From: JBDIVL01 sp039794405
Lineage (GTDB): Bacteria > Planctomycetota > Brocadiia > Brocadiales > Brocadiaceae
NCBI GenBank assembly: GCA_039794405.1
Contig: JBDIVL010000029.1
Location: 1-54,213, forward strand
Direction: 5' to 3'
Length of the DNA stretch: 54,213 bases
Shown: one piece after another, positions 51,179 to 54,213 of the stretch
Layout: each line of letters begins with the position of its first letter
How positions within the stretch are numbered: position 1 is the first letter of the stretch
Made by a program: the position numbers and the translations under genes
The notes under the pieces: model-generated
The model's input: the letters and a program-made list of their open reading frames with translations, nothing else
Told to the model about the DNA's origin: nothing
Databases searched by the model: none

Positions 51179-52207
51179 CTAAGTTCTCTTTATTGTAGTA
51201 CCATATAACTTTGGCTTTGTAAACCGGTCAATAAGCGGTGTTGCTGTATTCATAAGTAATATAGAATAGCATACACCTTCCGGATAGCCAGAATAAAAAC
51301 GGATCAGAACAGTTAACACCCCGGCACCAACAGCAAAAATGATAAGTCCTCGTTTTGTGAGAGGAGAGGTAACCATATCAGTAGCCATGAAGAACGCACC
51401 CAGGAATAACCCACCTGCAAAGATATGATAAAATGGGTTATTGGCCCATGGTGTTACCACCCGTGCAGGGAGAATTAAAACCAGAACGAAAACTGTGGCG
51501 ATATAATATATGGGCACATACCAATTAATATAACGTTTATAGATCAGATAAACACCACCAAGCAAGAGGGCGATTACAGAGGTTTCTCCAATGCACCCAG
51601 GAACGTTTCCAACTAACAACTGGATAAAATGGTAGGTTTCAGCCCCTGCTTCTTTGGCCAGTGGCGTCGCCCGCGTTACAGCGTCTACCAATTTGCCTTC
51701 CGGATCAGTCCTGGCAATATTATAGACAAGATTACCGACTCCATGTGGTACCATGCGCCAGTCGGAGTTAATGGCAACGGGGTACGCTACCTGCAGGAAA
51801 GCACGTGCGGCCAGAGCGGGATTCCAAACATTATTTCCCAATCCACCAAAAGTATGTTTCACAATGGCAATTGCAAAGAAAGAGCCAACCACAGGGATAT
51901 ACCATGGAGCGCTTGGAGGTAATGTGTAGGCCAATAAGATCCCGGTAACAAGGGCACTACCATCCTTTATAGAATTTACAACGGGAAGCCTTCTCAGTGA
52001 CAAAACACATGCCTCAGTAACAACAGCCGTTATACAACTGAGGAAGATAACATACAGGCAATAATATCCAAAAGTAAAAATACCGGCAATTCCGGCAGGA
52101 ACCAATGAAAACACTACGGCCCACATAATTCTGGGGATATTATCAATATCACGAATATGGGGAGATGCGCTGACTATGAGACTATTATTCTGAAGCTGTT
52201 TTGACAT
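51179..52207 (-). CDS. rnfD: Rnf electron transport complex subunit D
   Basis: RnfD is a membrane subunit of the Rnf complex related to NqrB, with covalent FMN. It starts NSLIVSASPHIRDIDNIPRI and has many membrane segments (VFSLVPAGIAGIFTFGYYCL, VYLIYKRYINWYVPIYYIAT). VDAVTRATPLA likely carries the flavin Thr, and VWNPALAARAFLQVAYP and ATDMVTSPLTKRG follow. Length 342. It lies between rnfC and rnfG in the order C-D-G. Confidence 0.95.
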   Translation of the reverse strand: MSKQLQNNSLIVSASPHIRDIDNIPRIMWAVVFSLVPAGIAGIFTFGYYCLYVIFLSCITAVVTEACVLSLRRLPVVNSIKDGSALVTGILLAYTLPPSAPWYIPVVGSFFAIAIVKHTFGGLGNNVWNPALAARAFLQVAYPVAINSDWRMVPHGVGNLVYNIARTDPEGKLVDAVTRATPLAKEAGAETYHFIQLLVGNVPGCIGETSVIALLLGGVYLIYKRYINWYVPIYYIATVFVLVLILPARVVTPWANNPFYHIFAGGLFLGAFFMATDMVTSPLTKRGLIIFAVGAGVLTVLIRFYSGYPEGVCYSILLMNTATPLIDRFTKPKLYGTTIKRT

Positions 52208-52253
52208 TGAAGTTTATTGAAAATGGTAAGTATCCTTGTTTCATGAAAAACCT

Positions 52254-53600
52254 CTATTTTTTTACCCTCTGTTTTGCTATTTCTGCCTTTGCAAATTTTA
52301 TGAGATGAACAATGGGCCTTTTCGCCGGACAGATATAGGTACAACAGCCACATTCTTTGCACTCCATAACGTTGTTTTCGAGTGCTTGATTAAATTCTTT
52401 TACCTCACATAAAATACTCAATTCACTGGGATTAAGGCCATAGGGGCAACTGCCTATACAACGGCCGCATCGAATACATGCATGGGATTGCCACAGTTGT
52501 GTCTCTCTTAATACAAGAATACCTCCGGTCCCCTTTACCGTGACAGCACTATCTATAGTTCCCTGCGTAATACCCATCATAGGTCCTCCGAAAACAACCT
52601 TACTGACACCTGGAGTAACTTTCGCCTCTTCCAATAATTGTTTTATCGGTGTTCCTATTCGCACGAGAAAGTTTTGCGGCTTTTCGACACCATCTCCGGT
52701 AACAGTTACCATTCTTTGGATTAATGGCCTTTTGTACTTTACTGCCTCATAAATAGCAAAAGCGGTTCCTACGTTAATTACAATAGCTCCCACCTCTAAG
52801 GGCAACTGGGTCGGTTTAAATTCACGATTGAGCAATGCCTTTATGAGTTGATGTTCTGCCCCCTGCGGGTATTTCACCTCCATAAGATCCACCTTAATAT
52901 CGGGTTCGCCTGATAAGATATCCTGAAAAAGGGCATAGACATCTTTTTTGTTTTCCTCGATACCTATGTGTGCCTTTCTACATCCGATACACTTCATGAC
53001 CAGTTTCAAACCCTGAATAATCTCATGAGGTTTATCGAGCATAAGCCGATAATCGCAGGTCAGGTACGGCTCACATTCGGCACCGTTCATGACGATGGTA
53101 TCAATTGTCTTGTCCTTGGGCGGTGTGAGTTTTACATGAGTAGGAAACGTTGCACCACCAAGACCAACAATTCCTGCCGACTGGATACGCTGCCGGATCT
53201 CTTCAGGAGAAATGTGGTCAATATCCGAATCGGCATTTATATCCTCTGCCCATGAATCTTCTTCCATTGTCTCTATAATAACAGCCGGTGATTTTACACC
53301 TGTAACCGGATGCAACCAGGGCACAACGTCAATTACCTTGCCTGAAACAGAGGCATGTACGTTTGCGGAAATGAAGCCTTGTGCTTCTCCGACCAGTTGA
53401 CCTTTTTTGACAATATCACCTTTTTTGACAATAGCTTTTGCCGGGGCGCCGATATGCTGACTTAAGAATATGTATACAGTCCCGGGAATCGGAGATAATA
53501 TTTCCTTCCTACCGGTGGTAAGGATTTTTCCGTCTTCTTTTGGGTGTATACCACCAACAAAGGTTTTTAATTTTGATTTTGATTTAATAAGACTTAACAT
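52254..53600 (-). CDS. rnfC: Rnf electron transport complex subunit C
   Basis: RnfC is the NADH- and flavin-binding peripheral subunit. The start KTFVGGIHPKEDGKILTTGR is the family N-terminus. A flavin/NAD region follows (VGLGGATFPTHVKL, MNGAECEPYLTCDYRLM). Two 4Fe-4S clusters are visible near the end: CIRCGRCIGSCPYGLNP and CKECGCCTYICPAKRP. Length 448. It is the first gene of the rnfCDG set; rnfE, rnfA and rnfB do not follow rnfG, which is succeeded by scpB. Confidence 0.95.
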   Translation of the reverse strand: MLSLIKSKSKLKTFVGGIHPKEDGKILTTGRKEILSPIPGTVYIFLSQHIGAPAKAIVKKGDIVKKGQLVGEAQGFISANVHASVSGKVIDVVPWLHPVTGVKSPAVIIETMEEDSWAEDINADSDIDHISPEEIRQRIQSAGIVGLGGATFPTHVKLTPPKDKTIDTIVMNGAECEPYLTCDYRLMLDKPHEIIQGLKLVMKCIGCRKAHIGIEENKKDVYALFQDILSGEPDIKVDLMEVKYPQGAEHQLIKALLNREFKPTQLPLEVGAIVINVGTAFAIYEAVKYKRPLIQRMVTVTGDGVEKPQNFLVRIGTPIKQLLEEAKVTPGVSKVVFGGPMMGITQGTIDSAVTVKGTGGILVLRETQLWQSHACIRCGRCIGSCPYGLNPSELSILCEVKEFNQALENNVMECKECGCCTYICPAKRPIVHLIKFAKAEIAKQRVKK

Positions 53601-53611
53601 TTTTAAAATCC

Positions 53612-53708
53612 GTAACTACTCAAGTTCACGGTTCAGGATTAGAGAGATGAAGACCGAAAGGTTTGAAGAAAGGAAAACGACCATGAACCTGACAACCTGA
53701 GTAGTCAT
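53612..53708 (+). repeat. MITE-like dispersed repeat, copy C
   Basis: The ends are GTAACTACTCAAGTTC and GAACCTGACAACCTGAGTAG, in inverted orientation. The interior GGTTCAGGATTAGAGAGATG and GAAAGGTTTGAAGAAAGG matches copies A and B. It lies just upstream of rnfC. Confidence 0.65.
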
Positions 53709-53718
53709 GAAAATTTTA

Positions 53719-54213
53719 TTATCTCAATGCACGATCTATCTGACGTATAGCCTGTTTTAGGCGCAATTCATTCTCTACAATTGCCAATCTCAAATACCCT
53801 TCTCCGTTTTCTCCAAAGGCTACACCGGGGGCAACTGCAACTTCTGCCTCGTTGATAAGCTTATAAGCAAAGTCCACCGAACCCATATGCCGCCATTTTT
53901 CAGGAATGGGTGCCCATACAAACATGGATGCTTTTGGCTTTTTAATATCCCATCCGATACGATTCAGCCCATCGCAGAGCACATCCCTTCTTACCTGATA
54001 GATTGCTGCCTGCTCTCTTGTATATTTATCACACTCGCGAAGCGCAATAATTGAGGCAATTTGCACGGGCTGAAAGATACCATAATCATAATATCCTTTG
54101 ACCTTTGATAAGGCACTGACAATCTCTTTGTTTCCTACACAAAATCCCAATCTCCATCCCGCCATGTTAAATGATTTTGACATGGTATTAAATTCCACAC
54201 CTATCTCCTTTGC
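53719..54213 (-). CDS. Class I/II aminotransferase, C-terminal part
   Basis: The reading frame runs off the right edge of the window, so only the last 164 codons are seen. The pyridoxal-phosphate lysine lies in NTMSKSFNMAGWRLGF, followed by GYYDYGIFQPVQIAS and a C-terminal domain with KASMFVWAPIP and APGVAFGENGEGYLRLAIVE. This pattern is typical of the AlaC/LL-diaminopimelate aminotransferase-like group. The exact substrate cannot be told from this end. It is read away from rnfC on the same strand, with a MITE-like repeat between them. Confidence 0.9.
   Translation of the reverse strand, partial: AKEIGVEFNTMSKSFNMAGWRLGFCVGNKEIVSALSKVKGYYDYGIFQPVQIASIIALRECDKYTREQAAIYQVRRDVLCDGLNRIGWDIKKPKASMFVWAPIPEKWRHMGSVDFAYKLINEAEVAVAPGVAFGENGEGYLRLAIVENELRLKQAIRQIDRALR

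Noticed and set aside
1..54213. CRISPR arrays or cas genes
   Set aside because: No regularly spaced repeats with unique spacers and no Cas-like proteins were found. The short phased repeats near att sites are only 8 bp with 3-bp gaps.

Overview
The window looks like chromosomal DNA of an anammox planctomycete (Brocadiales, Candidatus Brocadia/Kuenenia type). This is inferred from the gene content and style: an Rnf ion-pumping cluster, pyruvate carboxylase, a GroEL/Hsp20/Lon block, AT-rich intergenic DNA full of short palindromic dispersed repeats, and many toxin-antitoxin remnants. No rRNA, tRNA or marker gene in the window proves the taxonomy.

Layout. Positions 1-377 hold the end of a broken integron-type tyrosine recombinase. 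Pyruvate carboxylase (600-4049, minus) follows, then about 0.8 kb of repeat-rich spacer and priA (4895-7120, plus). The last codons of priA are also the left attachment site of an integrated element of about 22.7 kb (7105-29882). After it comes a shrunken relic of a related element (29883-30520), then ordinary chromosome: guaB, a CCA-adding-type nucleotidyltransferase, an aquaporin, groL, hsp20, lon, a dead RelBE-type pair and argC on the plus strand. On the minus strand follow a secreted FN3/PPC protein, a TIGR04282-type transferase, tyrS, a CPBP protease, a YjbQ-family protein, a frameshifted PI-PLC-like gene, a HAD-YvcK fusion, nfi, scpB, rnfGDC and the end of an aminotransferase gene.

The element. 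It has a 42-bp direct repeat at its ends (one mismatch), a tyrosine integrase with an excisionase-like gene beside the right repeat, and 11-bp-phased TTGACTAC repeats inside both ends that look like integrase arm sites. The left end carries stability or defence-type modules: BrnT/BrnA, a small protein plus nucleotidyltransferase, and a Fic protein. The middle is one tightly packed operon (11202-22382): Vsr-like nuclease, cytosine-C5 methyltransferase, an unrecognised 611-aa protein with a possible PD-(D/E)XK-like motif, a MORC/MutL-type GHKL ATPase, a Z1 helicase, a DUF4420-type PD-(D/E)XK protein and an AIPR protein. The right end holds a protein of unknown role behind a leader that can fold two ways, a regulator behind tandem palindromic operators, a primase-polymerase/ATPase, a PC4-like protein, small zinc-finger and HTH proteins, a second tyrosine recombinase, xis and int. 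No conjugation, capsid or terminase genes were recognised, so it resembles a satellite or non-conjugative integrative element that carries a defence operon.

Best candidates for something new: the unrecognised 611-aa protein in the MORC-Z1 operon and the N-terminal peptide it shares with the ATPase; the bistable leader at 22926-23015; and the tandem relic, which keeps an orphan BrnA antitoxin and records repeated integration at the 3' end of priA.
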